Assembly (NCBI RefSeq): GCF_001748085.1
Contig: NZ_BBZK01000007.1
Location: 62,001 to 126,000, forward strand
Reading direction: 5' to 3'
Length of the DNA stretch: 64,000 nucleotides
Source of the DNA: Streptomyces sp. TP-A0874
GTDB taxonomy: Bacteria; Actinomycetota; Actinomycetes; Streptomycetales; Streptomycetaceae
Made by a program: the position numbers and the translations under genes
Notes under the pieces: generated by a model
Told to the model about the DNA's origin: nothing
The model's input: only the letters and a program-made list of their open reading frames with translations
Database searches by the model: none
Shown here: positions 23,536-33,580 of the stretch, one piece after another
Position numbering within the stretch: position 1 is the first letter of the stretch
How the letters are laid out: each line of letters starts with the position of its first letter

Positions 23536-24455
23536 GCGCGGACTCCGCGACCTCGGACGTCTTCGGACCCGAACCCGCGCGGCCCGGACGGGTCCGGGCG
23601 TTCCTGCGGCTGGTGATGATCGAGCACTCGGTCTTCGCGCTGCCGTTCGCCTACATCGCCGCGCTGACCGCCATGTTCCTTCAGGACGGCACCGTCCACT
23701 GGTGGGAACTCCTCCTGGTCACCGTGGCGATGGTCGGGCTGCGCACCTTCGCGATGGCGTGCAACCGCATCATCGACCGCGAACTCGACGCACGGAACCC
23801 GCGCACCGCGGGCCGCGAGCTGGTGACCGGGGCGATGTCGGTACGGGCCGCCTGGACGGGGGCGCTCATCGCGGTGGTCGTCTTCCTGGGCGCCGCCGCA
23901 CTGCTCAACCCGCTCTGCCTGGCGCTCTCCCCGCTCGCGGTGGTGCCGATGGTGGTCTACCCCTACGGCAAGCGCTTCACCGACTACCCGCACGCCATCC
24001 TCGGGCTGGCCCAGGCGATCGGACCGGTCGGCGCCTGGCTGGCCGTCACCGGCAGCTGGTCGTGGGAGGCGGTGATCCTCGGCACCGCCGTGGGCGTCTG
24101 GATCGGTGGCTTCGACCTGATCTTCGGCTGCCAGGACGTCGCCGCGGACCGCTCCCAGGGCGTCCGCTCGGTCCCGGCCCGCTTCGGGATCGCGGCGGCC
24201 CTGCACGGTGCGCGCGCCTGCCATGTCGTCACCACCGGGCTGCTGGCCTGGTACGGGGTGGCCACCGGTGCGGGCGGCTTCTTCTGGACCGGGCTGCTGA
24301 TCGTCGCCGCCGCCTTCTGCTACGAGCACTCGATCGTCCGGCCGCACGACCTCTCGCGCCTGAACCGGGCCTTCTTCACGGTCAACGGCGTGATCGGCTG
24401 CGTCCTCTTCCTCTTCGCCCTGCTGGACCTCACCGCGCGCGGCCTCGGCGGCTGA
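23532..24455 (+). CDS. mqnP: UbiA-family prenyltransferase of the futalosine pathway (MqnP)
   Basis: A 307-residue membrane enzyme that attaches the polyprenyl chain to the naphthoate ring. The two Asp-rich magnesium motifs are NRIIDRELDARNPRT in loop 2 and DLIFGCQDVAADR in loop 6, typical of UbiA. I chose the GTG at 23532, with GGAAGGAG 9 bases upstream and overlap with the UbiD stop, over an ATG at 23514. About nine helices are predicted. It meets the rhomboid gene tail to tail with 22 bases between. Confidence 0.93.
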   Translation: MSADSATSDVFGPEPARPGRVRAFLRLVMIEHSVFALPFAYIAALTAMFLQDGTVHWWELLLVTVAMVGLRTFAMACNRIIDRELDARNPRTAGRELVTGAMSVRAAWTGALIAVVVFLGAAALLNPLCLALSPLAVVPMVVYPYGKRFTDYPHAILGLAQAIGPVGAWLAVTGSWSWEAVILGTAVGVWIGGFDLIFGCQDVAADRSQGVRSVPARFGIAAALHGARACHVVTTGLLAWYGVATGAGGFFWTGLLIVAAAFCYEHSIVRPHDLSRLNRAFFTVNGVIGCVLFLFALLDLTARGLGG

Positions 24456-24477
24456 GGCGCCGGTACCCCTTCGCCGG

Positions 24478-25128
24478 TCAGCCGATGATCGTGGCCGGCC
24501 GCCCGGCACCGGGCGCCGGGCGGCGGCGGAGCAGCACGGCGGCCAGTACCCCGCCGAGGAGACCGAAGAGGTGGCCCTGCCAGCTGACTGAGCCCTCGGT
24601 GGGGAGCACCCCCCACAGGATCGAGCCGTAGAGCGCGGCCACCACGAGCCCGACGATGACGTCGGTTATGACCCGGTCGACGAAGCCGCGGACCAGGAGG
24701 TAGCCGAAGAGGCCGAAGACCACGATCGAGGCGCCCGCGGTGACCGAACCGGCCGGCGCGGTCAGCCAGACGCCGAGGCCGCCGACGACGATGATGATGC
24801 CGACGACGGCGAGGAAGCGGCCCGTGCCGCGGAGCGCGGCGAGGAAACCGAGGACCAGCAGCGGCAGGCTGTTGGCCGCGACGTGGTCGAAGCCGAAGTG
24901 CAGGAAGGCGGCGGGTATCACGTCCCGGAGCTCGCCGACCTCCCGCGGGGAGACGCCGTAGGTGTCCAGGGCGTGCCCGGTCACGGCGTCGATGACCTCA
25001 AGCAGCCAGAGCAGCGCCACCCAGCCGACCATGAGCAGCCCGGCGGACCTGGCCCGCTCCAGCCCGCCGTCCGCACGCGGGACGGCGCGCTGCTCCCAGG
25101 GGCGTCCGGCGGACGAACCGTATGACAT
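24478..25128 (-). CDS. Rhomboid family intramembrane serine protease
   Basis: A 216-residue membrane protein starting at the ATG at 25128 (AGGAGG 5 bases upstream). Six helices are predicted. The catalytic serine is expected in SVTAGASIVVFGLFGY and the histidine in SWQGHLFGLLGGVLAA. The first conserved region reads FLHFGFDHVAANSLPLLVLG, matching the rhomboid HxxxxHxxxN motif. The residue after the serine pair is Ile, where GxSG is usual. The gene is divergent from ubiX. Its target is unknown. Confidence 0.87.
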   Translation of the reverse strand: MSYGSSAGRPWEQRAVPRADGGLERARSAGLLMVGWVALLWLLEVIDAVTGHALDTYGVSPREVGELRDVIPAAFLHFGFDHVAANSLPLLVLGFLAALRGTGRFLAVVGIIIVVGGLGVWLTAPAGSVTAGASIVVFGLFGYLLVRGFVDRVITDVIVGLVVAALYGSILWGVLPTEGSVSWQGHLFGLLGGVLAAVLLRRRPAPGAGRPATIIG

Positions 25129-25231
25129 GGCGCCTCCTGGCAAGGGTGACTCTCAGCGGGCGGCTCTCAACGGGAGAACGGTCGGCACCCGGTGCCGGGT
25201 TCCGTACCGGGGACGGGGATAGGCTCCAGAC

Positions 25232-26023
25232 GTGCAGCCGCCCAAACCGCAACCTCCGCCGCAGGCCGCCCCAGAAGCGGACGAGAACGCGATCCCGGTC
25301 ACCGAGGCGGGTACCGGAACCGGGGAGCGCCGCCCGTGGGTGGTGGGGGTCTCCGGAGCTTCCGGCACGCCGTACGCCGCCGCGGTGCTGCGCGCGCTGC
25401 TGCACGCCGGCGAGGCCGTGGACCTGGTGGTGAGCCGGGCCTCCCGACTCACCCTGCTGGACGAGACGGGCCTGCCCTTCCGGGACGCCCACTGGTCCGC
25501 GGACCTCAGGGCCTGGCTGGCCCGCGGGGCCGACGGCACCCCGGACTACTTCGCGGGGACGCTGCCCGAGCTGTCCGGGGTGCGGCACTGGTCGCCGGGT
25601 GACCTGGCGGCCGGGCCGTCATCCGGCTCCTACCCGGCCAAGGGCATGTTGATCGTCCCGGCGAGCACGGCCGCGGTGGCCGGGGTGGCGCTGGGGTTGT
25701 CCAAGGACCTGCTGCAGCGGGTGGCGAGCGTGACCCTGAAGGAGCGCAGAAGGCTGGTGGTGGCGGTGCGGGAGACCCCGCTGGCCGGGCAGACGCTGCG
25801 GCACCTGGTGGCACTGGACGAGGCGGGCGCCGTGGTGGTGCCCGCCTCGCCGGCGTTCTACGCGGGAGCGACGCATATCCAGGACCTGGTCGACTTCGTC
25901 GCCGGAAGGGTGCTGGACGCGGCGGGGGTGCCGCAGAAGCTCTACCGCGGATGGGAGGGGGAGCTCGGTGGGGGCTCGCGGCGGGCGTCCGACCGAGCTC
26001 GGGGGGAAGAGCGCTGGGGTTAG
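25232..26023 (+). CDS. ubiX: Flavin prenyltransferase, UbiX family (MqnM type)
   Basis: A 263-residue protein making the prenylated FMN cofactor needed by UbiD-type decarboxylases. After a 34-residue Pro/Glu tail it has WVVGVSGASGTPYAAAVLRA (FMN phosphate loop), KGMLIVPASTAAVAGVALGL and VKLVVAVRETPL-like RRLVVAVRETPLAGQTLRHL, the usual UbiX blocks. Residues SPAFYAGATHIQDLVDFVAGR close the active site. The last 30 residues are Arg/Gly-rich. It starts at a GTG. Its 3' end overlaps the stop of a small minus-strand gene by 4 bases. It is placed to serve the UbiD-like enzyme at 22084. Confidence 0.93.
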   Translation: MQPPKPQPPPQAAPEADENAIPVTEAGTGTGERRPWVVGVSGASGTPYAAAVLRALLHAGEAVDLVVSRASRLTLLDETGLPFRDAHWSADLRAWLARGADGTPDYFAGTLPELSGVRHWSPGDLAAGPSSGSYPAKGMLIVPASTAAVAGVALGLSKDLLQRVASVTLKERRRLVVAVRETPLAGQTLRHLVALDEAGAVVVPASPAFYAGATHIQDLVDFVAGRVLDAAGVPQKLYRGWEGELGGGSRRASDRARGEERWG

Positions 26024-26157
26024 CGCTTCGCGCCGGGCCGGCGGCGGAAGATCCGACCGGTGGTGCGGGGGTTGGAGACGGTCCGGTGGGCACGCGAGCG
26101 GGCCGCCAGCTCGCGCAGCTCATGCATGCGGGCCTGGGCCATCTCGATCGTGTACAC
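26020..26157 (-). CDS. Small basic protein, 45 residues, unknown function
   Basis: A GTG at 26157 sits 9 bases after a strong AGGAGG. The peptide starts VYTIEMAQARMHELRELAAR and ends in a very basic tail (GRIFRRRPGAKR). Residues 5-20 would form an amphipathic helix. It has no membrane segment and no family that I recognise. The tail-to-tail overlap with ubiX and the divergent Lrp gene give it its own promoter region, which supports its being real. It could be a nucleic-acid or membrane-associated peptide. Confidence 0.55.
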   Translation of the reverse strand: MYTIEMAQARMHELRELAARSRAHRTVSNPRTTGRIFRRRPGAKR

Positions 26158-26296
26158 GGTGAGGTTCCTCCTGAAAAGTTTATGACTTACGGCTGATCGC
26201 TTGATCGAGTGAAAGATTCGCAGGTATCTTCCCCTGCACACCTTTGATTCTATACGTAAACCTGTGAGATGGCTAAACGTCAGAAGGGCCACGCTT

Positions 26297-26755
26297 ATGG
26301 ACGCGGTGGACAGGCAGCTCATCCAGGCTCTCCGGGCGAACGGCCGGGCCTCGTACGCGGAGCTCGGACGGCTCGTCGGGCTGTCCGGGCCGAGCGTCAC
26401 CGATCGCATCAACCGGCTGGAGTCCGCCGGTGTGATCACCGGCTACCGGGCGACCGTGGACGCGGCCTCACTCGGCCTCGGGGTGACCGCGCTGATCGGC
26501 CTCCAGCTGTCGGACTCCACCGACCACGAGGACGTGGCGCACAGGCTCCGCGACCTCAAGGAAATCGAGGACTGCTGGTTCATCAACGGCGAGGACTCGT
26601 ACATGCTCAAGGTGCGGGTGCCCAACATGCCCGGCCTGGAGCGCACCATCCGACGCCTCTCCGGCATCAAGGGCATCTCGCGCACCCGTACCACCATCGT
26701 GCTCTCCGCCAAGTGGGAGGACCGGGTGGGTGAACTGCCTGCGGAGACCCCTTGA
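26297..26755 (+). CDS. Lrp/AsnC family transcriptional regulator
   Basis: A 152-residue protein: helix-turn-helix at about residues 1-55 (DAVDRQLIQALRANGRASY, then AELGRLVGLSGPSVTDRINR) and a RAM effector domain (CWFINGEDSYMLKVRVPNMP, then LERTIRRLSGIKGISRTRTT). I chose the ATG at 26297 with GAAGGG upstream. It precedes mqnE by 116 bases and is divergent from the 45-residue gene. It differs clearly from the island AsnC protein. It may sense an amino acid and tune menaquinone genes, but no operator can be assigned. Confidence 0.9.
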   Translation: MDAVDRQLIQALRANGRASYAELGRLVGLSGPSVTDRINRLESAGVITGYRATVDAASLGLGVTALIGLQLSDSTDHEDVAHRLRDLKEIEDCWFINGEDSYMLKVRVPNMPGLERTIRRLSGIKGISRTRTTIVLSAKWEDRVGELPAETP

Positions 26756-26871
26756 GGCGCCGGCGGACCGTACGGGGACGTCGGACACGTCCTGAGGGCG
26801 AGCCGTCCCGGCGGTGGGCCGAGCGGTACGCTCGGGGAGGCTCGACAAGCAGACAAATGGGAGGCGGCCGG

Positions 26872-28038
26872 ATGGACGCGGGGCTCAAGCGCGAGCTGGA
26901 GGAGAAGGTCCGCACCGGGGAACGGCTGACCCGTGAGGACGGCGTCGCGCTCTACGAGAGCGACGACCTCGCCTGGCTGGGCGGCCTCGCCCACGGCGTG
27001 CGCAGGCGGAAGAACGGCGACGTCGTCCACTTCAACGTCAACCGCCACCTGAACATGACGAACGTCTGCACCGCCTCCTGCGCGTACTGCTCGTTCCAGC
27101 GGAAGCCGGGCGAGAAGGACGCCTACACGATGCGCATCGAGGAGGCCGTCCGCCTCGCCAAGGCCATGGAGGGCGAGAACCTCACCGAACTGCACATCGT
27201 CAACGGCCTCCATCCGACCCTGCCCTGGCGCTACTACCCGCGCTCCCTCAAGGCGCTCAAGGAGGCGCTGCCGGAGACCGTCTCGCTGAAGGCGTTCACC
27301 GCCACCGAGATCCACCACTTCGAGACCATCTCCGGCATGGACGCCTCCGAGATCCTGGACGAGCTGATCGACGCCGGGCTGGAGTCGCTCACCGGCGGCG
27401 GCGCGGAGATCTTCGACTGGGAGGTGCGGCAGCACATCGTCGACCACGCCACCCACTGGGAGGACTGGTCGCGCATCCACCGGCTGGCCCACCAGAAGGG
27501 CCTCAAGACGCCCTGCACCATGCTCTACGGGCACATCGAGGAGCCCAGGCACCGGGTGGACCACGTACTGCGGCTGCGTGAGCTGCAGGACGAGACCGGG
27601 GGGTTCCAGGTCTTCATCCCGCTGCGCTACCAGCACGACTTCGTGGACATGAAGGACGGCAAGGTCCGAAACCGGCTCCAGGCGCGCACCACGATGGCGA
27701 CCGGGGCGGAGGCGCTGAAGACCTTCGCCGTCTCCCGACTGCTGTTCGACAACGTGCCCCACGTGAAGGTCTTCTGGGTGATGCACGGTCTCCAGACCGC
27801 CCAGCTCGCGCTCCAGCACGGGGCGGACGACATGGACGGCTCGGTGGTGGAGTACAAGATCACGCACGACGCGGACAACTTCGGCACCCCGGACAAGCTC
27901 ACCCGGGAGGACCTCCTGGAACTGATCCGTGACGCGGGCTTCCAGCCGGTCGAGCGGAACACCCGCTACGAGATCATCAACGAGTACCCCGGTCCGGACC
28001 CGGACCGCCGGGAGCAGCCGCAGGCCATGCGGGTCTGA
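26872..28038 (+). CDS. mqnE: Aminofutalosine synthase MqnE (radical SAM)
   Basis: Joins 3-(1-carboxyvinyl)oxy-benzoate to the SAM-derived adenosyl radical to give 6-amino-6-deoxyfutalosine. The protein has 388 residues. The radical SAM cluster motif is Cys66-x3-Cys70-x2-Cys73 (CTASCAYCSF). Further family blocks are NVNRHLNMTNVC, LHIVNGLHPTLPW and LTGGGAEIFDWEVR. I chose the ATG at 26872 with GGGAGG upstream. The neighbours are a Lrp regulator upstream and the udgX gene downstream. Confidence 0.96.
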   Translation: MDAGLKRELEEKVRTGERLTREDGVALYESDDLAWLGGLAHGVRRRKNGDVVHFNVNRHLNMTNVCTASCAYCSFQRKPGEKDAYTMRIEEAVRLAKAMEGENLTELHIVNGLHPTLPWRYYPRSLKALKEALPETVSLKAFTATEIHHFETISGMDASEILDELIDAGLESLTGGGAEIFDWEVRQHIVDHATHWEDWSRIHRLAHQKGLKTPCTMLYGHIEEPRHRVDHVLRLRELQDETGGFQVFIPLRYQHDFVDMKDGKVRNRLQARTTMATGAEALKTFAVSRLLFDNVPHVKVFWVMHGLQTAQLALQHGADDMDGSVVEYKITHDADNFGTPDKLTREDLLELIRDAGFQPVERNTRYEIINEYPGPDPDRREQPQAMRV

Positions 28039-28105
28039 ACCGCGATGCGGGGCCGTTCGGGCTACCCGGGGCGTACGGCCGGCCGAGCCGGGTACCGCGC
28101 GCTCC

Positions 28106-28801
28106 ATGGCGCGAGCGGAGTCACGACCTGATGCGGAGAGCGGTTACGACGCCCGGCCCTTCGTACCCCCGGGGGCTGACCTGTCGGCGCTCCGGGCCGC
28201 CGCGGCCGACTGCCACGGCTGCCCGTTGCACCGCGCCGCGACCCAGACCGTGTTCGGGCGGGGGAGCGCCGACGCCCGGGTGGTGCTCGTCGGTGAACAG
28301 CCCGGAGACCAGGAGGACCGGCGCGGTGAGCCGTTCGTCGGACCCGCCGGGCGGGTGCTCGACGAGGCGCTGGAGCAGGTCGGCATCGACCCGGGACAGA
28401 CCTACGTCACCAACGCCGTCAAGCACTTCAAGTTCGAGCACCGTGCGGAGCGCGGGAAACGGCGTATCCACAAACCGCCGACCCTCCGGGAGATGGGCGC
28501 CTGCCGGCCGTGGCTGGACGCGGAGTTGGCGGTCCTCGACCCGGAAGTGATCGTGGCGCTCGGCGCGACCGCGGGCAAGGCGCTGCTCGGGTCCGGGTTC
28601 CGGGTGACGGAGCAGCGAGGCCGACCGATGCCGTTCGCCGCGCCGGTCGTCGGCGGGGACCCGGCCGGTACGGAGACCGCCTGGGAGGGGGTGCTGGTGG
28701 CCACCATCCACCCCTCCGCCGTGCTCCGCGCGGACGACCGGGAGGCGGTGCGCGCCGGGCTCGTCGACGATCTGCGGGTGGCGGCGGAGGCGTTGGACTG
28801 A
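28106..28801 (+). CDS. udgX: UdgX-type uracil-DNA glycosylase (covalent uracil-DNA binder)
   Basis: A 231-residue Fe-S glycosylase of the UDG superfamily. Cys36 and Cys39 (DCHGCPLH) and a later ACRPWL cysteine bind the cluster. Motif A is VGEQPGDQEDRRGEPFVGP and the last motif VATIHPSAVLR. The diagnostic feature is the inserted loop GKRRIHK with His122. In mycobacterial UdgX the equivalent His of KRRIH forms a covalent link with the abasic sugar after uracil removal. VKHFKF also replaces the VKCRPP segment of family 4 enzymes. It sits 67 bases after mqnE and probably has a separate DNA repair role. Confidence 0.88.
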   Translation: MARAESRPDAESGYDARPFVPPGADLSALRAAAADCHGCPLHRAATQTVFGRGSADARVVLVGEQPGDQEDRRGEPFVGPAGRVLDEALEQVGIDPGQTYVTNAVKHFKFEHRAERGKRRIHKPPTLREMGACRPWLDAELAVLDPEVIVALGATAGKALLGSGFRVTEQRGRPMPFAAPVVGGDPAGTETAWEGVLVATIHPSAVLRADDREAVRAGLVDDLRVAAEALD

Positions 28802-28862
28802 GCCGGTGTCCGCTTCCGAGCCGTCCTTGCCCCGGGGATTGTGTAATAGCTAACCTGCCCTT

Positions 28863-29384
28863 GTGGCTATTACGTATCAACTGAACCCCCCGGTCGGTGA
28901 GCGGCTCCGCCAGGAGATCTGCAGCCTGTGGGCGGATGTCACCAACGCCGGAGGGGCCGTGGGGTTCGTGCCCCCGGTGACCGCCGAAACCGTGCGGCCG
29001 GCGCTGCTGCGGCAACTCGCCGCCATGACCACGGGCGACAGCCAGCTGCTGGTCGGGACCGAAGAGGACGGCAGCGTCGTCGCGACCGCCTTCCTCGTGC
29101 CCAACAGCTCGCCACTGATGCGGCACTGGTGGTCGGTGTACACCGTCATGGTCCACCCCTCCCAGCAGGGGCAGGGGACCGGCCGGCAGCTGATGGCGGC
29201 GGTCGCCGCCGAGGCGCGCCACCAAGGGCTCCGGGCGGTCCGGCTCACCTGCCGCGGCGGGCTCGGACTGGAAGACTTCTACGCCGCCTGCGGCTACAAG
29301 GAGGTCGGCCGGGTGCCCGGGGCGATCAAGGTCGCCGAAGACGACTACCGCGACGACATCACCATGTGGCTGCCGCTCCACTGA
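28863..29384 (+). CDS. GNAT family N-acetyltransferase
   Basis: A 173-residue GCN5-type acyltransferase. The acetyl-CoA loop is VHPSQQGQGTGRQLMAAVA, the standard Q/R-x2-G-x-G/A motif. Later RGGLGLEDFYAACGYKEVGR carries the Tyr used as general acid in many members. The GTG at 28863 has no ribosome site; TAATAG ends 13 bases upstream, so the mRNA may start at or very near the GTG. The substrate is unknown. Confidence 0.87.
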   Translation: MAITYQLNPPVGERLRQEICSLWADVTNAGGAVGFVPPVTAETVRPALLRQLAAMTTGDSQLLVGTEEDGSVVATAFLVPNSSPLMRHWWSVYTVMVHPSQQGQGTGRQLMAAVAAEARHQGLRAVRLTCRGGLGLEDFYAACGYKEVGRVPGAIKVAEDDYRDDITMWLPLH

Positions 29385-29463
29385 CCTCGCGGACGGGCCC
29401 GCTCGGCGCTGTGCTTCACTGGGAGGGGACCCTTTCGGCCGATGTTGAGAAGAAGGTCTGTCC

Positions 29464-29784
29464 GTGACTAGCAAGAAGTACGCCACGATCCGCTACACCG
29501 CGCTGCGGCTCGGCGTCTTCGTCGGCTGCCTCGCCGTCCTGGTGCTGATCCTCTCCCTGCGGGTGCTGCCCTCCGGCTTCGAAGACCCCGACCCGCTGCT
29601 GGTGGTGATGGCCGCGCTGCTGCTCTCCGGGCCGCTGAGCTGGGTGCTGCTCCGCCGGGAGCGGGGCGAGATGTCCGTCCAGATAGTCGAGCGGGTGGAG
29701 CGGGCGAAGAGCCGACTCTCCGCCGCCCAGGGTGAAGAGGACGCCGCGGTGGACGCGGCCAAGGCGGCGGACACCGCCAAGTGA
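29464..29784 (+). CDS. DUF4229-type small membrane protein
   Basis: A 106-residue protein with two helices (LRLGVFVGCLAVLVLILSL and LLVVMAALLLSGPLSWVLL), a basic LLRRERGEM turn and a charged coiled-coil-like tail (VERVERAKSRLSAAQGEED). This layout matches the DUF4229 family of actinobacterial membrane proteins, which has no known function. It starts at a GTG and follows the acetyltransferase by 79 bases. Confidence 0.82.
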   Translation: MTSKKYATIRYTALRLGVFVGCLAVLVLILSLRVLPSGFEDPDPLLVVMAALLLSGPLSWVLLRRERGEMSVQIVERVERAKSRLSAAQGEEDAAVDAAKAADTAK

Positions 29785-29868
29785 GCGGCTGAGGCCGGAG
29801 CCGGTGCTGTGACCGGGGAGGCCCACCGGCCCGCGCCACCCTTGCCGAAGACGACGCGCCCAACGGCA

Positions 29869-29906
29869 GGAGCTCCGCTCACCGCGGCCACGGTGAGCGG
29901 AGCTCC
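29869..29906. terminator. Bidirectional terminator hairpin downstream of the cold-shock gene
   Basis: Perfect 15-base arms (29869-29883 and 29892-29906) flank an 8-base loop. It lies 50 bases past the cold-shock stop on the minus strand and 85 bases past the DUF4229 stop on the plus strand, so it serves convergent transcripts. Confidence 0.85.
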
Positions 29907-29956
29907 TTGGGTACTGCTAGATCGACCGCGATCGGCCGACCCGGTGATCCGTCGGA

Positions 29957-30160
29957 TCAGGCCGGGGTGACGTTCTCGGCCTGCGGGCCCTTCGGACCCT
30001 GGGTGACGTCGAAGTTAACGGTCTGGTTCTCCTCGAGAGAGCGGAAACCAGTCGCGTTGATCGCGGAGTAGTGGACGAAGACATCGGGGCCGCCGCCGTC
30101 CTGGGCGATGAAGCCGAAGCCCTTCTCAGCGTTGAACCACTTGACGGTTCCGGTAGCCAT
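29957..30160 (-). CDS. Cold-shock domain protein
   Basis: A 67-residue single-stranded RNA/DNA chaperone of the CspA family. It has [15 protein letters not shown] with RNP1 (KGFGFI), DVFVHYSAI with RNP2, and ends [14 protein letters not shown]. Start ATG at 30160 with AAGGAGG. The upstream leader holds an 11-base-pair hairpin followed by a T-rich run in the mRNA direction (30225-30253), a possible attenuator. It is divergent from mqnA. Confidence 0.96.
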   Translation of the reverse strand: MATGTVKWFNAEKGFGFIAQDGGGPDVFVHYSAINATGFRSLEENQTVNFDVTQGPKGPQAENVTPA

Positions 30161-31378
<1,218 letters not shown>

Positions 31379-31517
31379 GGGCCTCGCCCGGCCACATGTC
31401 GCCGGAGGATGCCGGACGCGGTCGCTCCGCCGTCCGGCCGCAGGCCACCCCTGGGGCCGCCGCCCCCTGGCGTAGGCTGGATCGGCCCGTAACGAAACTT
31501 CCGAAGGGGACGTCCCG

Positions 31518-32720
31518 GTGGCCGAGAACGCCGACCTCCAGTCCGTACTCGACCGTGCCGCCGCGGGAGGCCGGATCAGCCCGGCCGAGGCGCTCGACCT
31601 CTACCGCTCCGCGCCGCTGCACGCGCTGGGCTCGGCGGCCGACGCCGTGCGCCGTCGGCGTTACGCGGGCAGCGAGCACATCGCGACCTACATCATCGAG
31701 CGGAACATCAACTACACCAACTTCTGTGTGACGGCGTGCCGGTTCTGCGCCTTCTACGCCGCCCCGAAGGACACCGCCAAGGGCTGGGTGCGCGACCTCG
31801 ACGACATCCTGCGGCGCTGCGCGGAGACCGTGGAGTTGGGCGGCACCCAGATCATGTTCCAGGGCGGCCACCACCCGGACTTCGGAGTCGAGTACTACGA
31901 GGAGCACTTCGCGGCGATCAAACGGGAGTTCCCCGAGCTGGTCATCCACTCGCTGGGGGCGTCCGAGGTCGAGCACATGGCCCGGATCTCCGGAGTCACC
32001 CCGGAGGAGGCGATCCGCCGGATCCACGCGGCCGGTCTCGACTCCTTCGCCGGCGCGGGCGCCGAACTGCTGCCCGAGCGGCCGCGCAAGGCCATCGCCC
32101 CGCTGAAGGAGTCCGGCGAGCGGTGGCTGGAGATCATGGAGACCGCCCACCGGATGGGGGTGGAGTCCACCTCGACCATGCTGATGGGCACCGGCGAGAC
32201 CAACGCCGAGCGGATCGAGCACCTGCGGATGATCCGCGACGTACAGGACCGCACGGGCGGCTTTCGGGCCTTCATCCCGTACACCTACCAGCCGGAGAAC
32301 AACCACCTGAAGGGGCAGACGCAGGCCACCCTCTTCGAGTACCTCCGGATGATCGCGATCGCCCGGATCTTCCTGGACAACGTCGCCCACATCCAGGGCT
32401 CCTGGCTGACCACCGGCAAGGAGGTCGGACAGCTCTCCCTGCACTACGGGGCCGACGACCTCGGCTCGATCATGCTGGAGGAGAACGTCGTCTCCTCGGC
32501 CGGGGCGAAGCACCGGTCCAACCGGATGGAGATCATCGAGCTGATCCGCGCCGCCGGCCGGGTACCCGCCCAGCGCTCGACGACCTACGAGCACCTGGTG
32601 GTGCACCAGGACCCGGCGGACGACCCGGTCGACGACCACGTCGTCTCGCACCTGTCCTCCACCGCGATCGAGGGCGGCACGGCGCACCCGGAACTGAAGC
32701 TCATCGACGCCGGCAACTGA
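31518..32720 (+). CDS. mqnC: Cyclic dehypoxanthinyl futalosine synthase MqnC (radical SAM)
   Basis: Closes the dehypoxanthinyl futalosine ring to give the cyclic form that MqnD later cleaves to 1,4-dihydroxy-6-naphthoate. The 400-residue protein has Cys70-x3-Cys74-x2-Cys77 (CVTACRFCAFY) for the 4Fe-4S/SAM site, then IMFQGGHHPDFGVEYYE and AFIPYTYQPENNHLKG. It starts at a GTG. It is about 28% identical by eye in layout to MqnE, as expected for paralogues, with a distinct C-terminal region. The amidohydrolase-like gene lies 70 bases downstream. Confidence 0.96.
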   Translation: MAENADLQSVLDRAAAGGRISPAEALDLYRSAPLHALGSAADAVRRRRYAGSEHIATYIIERNINYTNFCVTACRFCAFYAAPKDTAKGWVRDLDDILRRCAETVELGGTQIMFQGGHHPDFGVEYYEEHFAAIKREFPELVIHSLGASEVEHMARISGVTPEEAIRRIHAAGLDSFAGAGAELLPERPRKAIAPLKESGERWLEIMETAHRMGVESTSTMLMGTGETNAERIEHLRMIRDVQDRTGGFRAFIPYTYQPENNHLKGQTQATLFEYLRMIAIARIFLDNVAHIQGSWLTTGKEVGQLSLHYGADDLGSIMLEENVVSSAGAKHRSNRMEIIELIRAAGRVPAQRSTTYEHLVVHQDPADDPVDDHVVSHLSSTAIEGGTAHPELKLIDAGN

Positions 32721-32790
32721 CGCTCCGGTCCGCCACCGGCCCGCGGGGAGGCCCCGTGCCGCCCGGCGCCGGACGTGCGAGCATCGGCTC

Positions 32791-33513
32791 ATGCTCACCC
32801 TGCACACCGCCGAGTTGGTCCTGCCCGCCGAAGGGCCGCCGCTGCCGAACGGCGCGGTGCTGGTCGAGGGGCCGCGGATCGTGGCGGTCGGGCCGGGACC
32901 GGAACTGACGGGGCGGAACCCGACGGCCCGGGTCCGCCGCTGGCCCGGGCTGCTCGTCCCCGGCCTGCTCAACCGGCGGGCGGCGGCGCTGCTGGAGGAG
33001 GCATACCACCCCGATCCCCGGGAGGCCGACAGACTCGGCACCGCGCCGCTCACCGGAGCCGACCTGGCCGCGCTGGAGATGACCGAGACCCGCTGGAGCG
33101 CCAGCGCCCGGCGCGGTCTGCAGGCCATGCTCCGCTACGGGACGACGGCCCTGATCGGGCCGTTCGGCAGGCCGGCGGTGCGTACCGCGGTGGCCCGGTC
33201 CGGACTGCGGGTCCTCCCGGGCGCTCGGGTGCCGGGCCCGCCGTCCCTCGACCCGACGGTGGGCGAGCCCGACCGCCCCGGGGCGGAGGCCGTCCCACTG
33301 GGCGGCGCCCTCGCCGCCGGGGCGCCCGCCGACTTCGCCGTCTTCGCCCTCCGCGGGGCGGGAGAGGGGGCCCGCGCGGGCGCGTCGGACACCGACTCGC
33401 CGGGCGAACCGCTCGCTACGGTCGCCGATCCGCTCGCGGCGCTGGGCCGGGCCGGCGCCGGCACCTGCCTGGCCACCGTCCTCGGCGGCCGGCTGCTGCA
33501 CCGCCGGAGGTGA
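32791..33513 (+). CDS. Amidohydrolase/imidazolonepropionase-like protein lacking metal ligands
   Basis: A 240-residue protein with the N-terminal composite beta domain of amidohydrolases ([20 protein letters not shown], then [11 protein letters not shown]) and the matching C-terminal strands ([16 protein letters not shown]). At the usual PGLVDAHTH metal site it reads [18 protein letters not shown], so the His-x-His pair is gone, and the barrel between is shortened to about 120 residues. It therefore probably does not hydrolyse amides by the usual zinc chemistry. It is located between mqnC and menG. The gene is not broken, and similar proteins are annotated in other Streptomyces, as I recall. 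Confidence 0.78.
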   Translation: MLTLHTAELVLPAEGPPLPNGAVLVEGPRIVAVGPGPELTGRNPTARVRRWPGLLVPGLLNRRAAALLEEAYHPDPREADRLGTAPLTGADLAALEMTETRWSASARRGLQAMLRYGTTALIGPFGRPAVRTAVARSGLRVLPGARVPGPPSLDPTVGEPDRPGAEAVPLGGALAAGAPADFAVFALRGAGEGARAGASDTDSPGEPLATVADPLAALGRAGAGTCLATVLGGRLLHRRR

Positions 33514-33580
33514 GGGCCCGCCGGCGGCCTCCGGGCGCACCGGCTGCGGAGCCGGCGCCGCCGGAGTGGAGAATGGTGCG

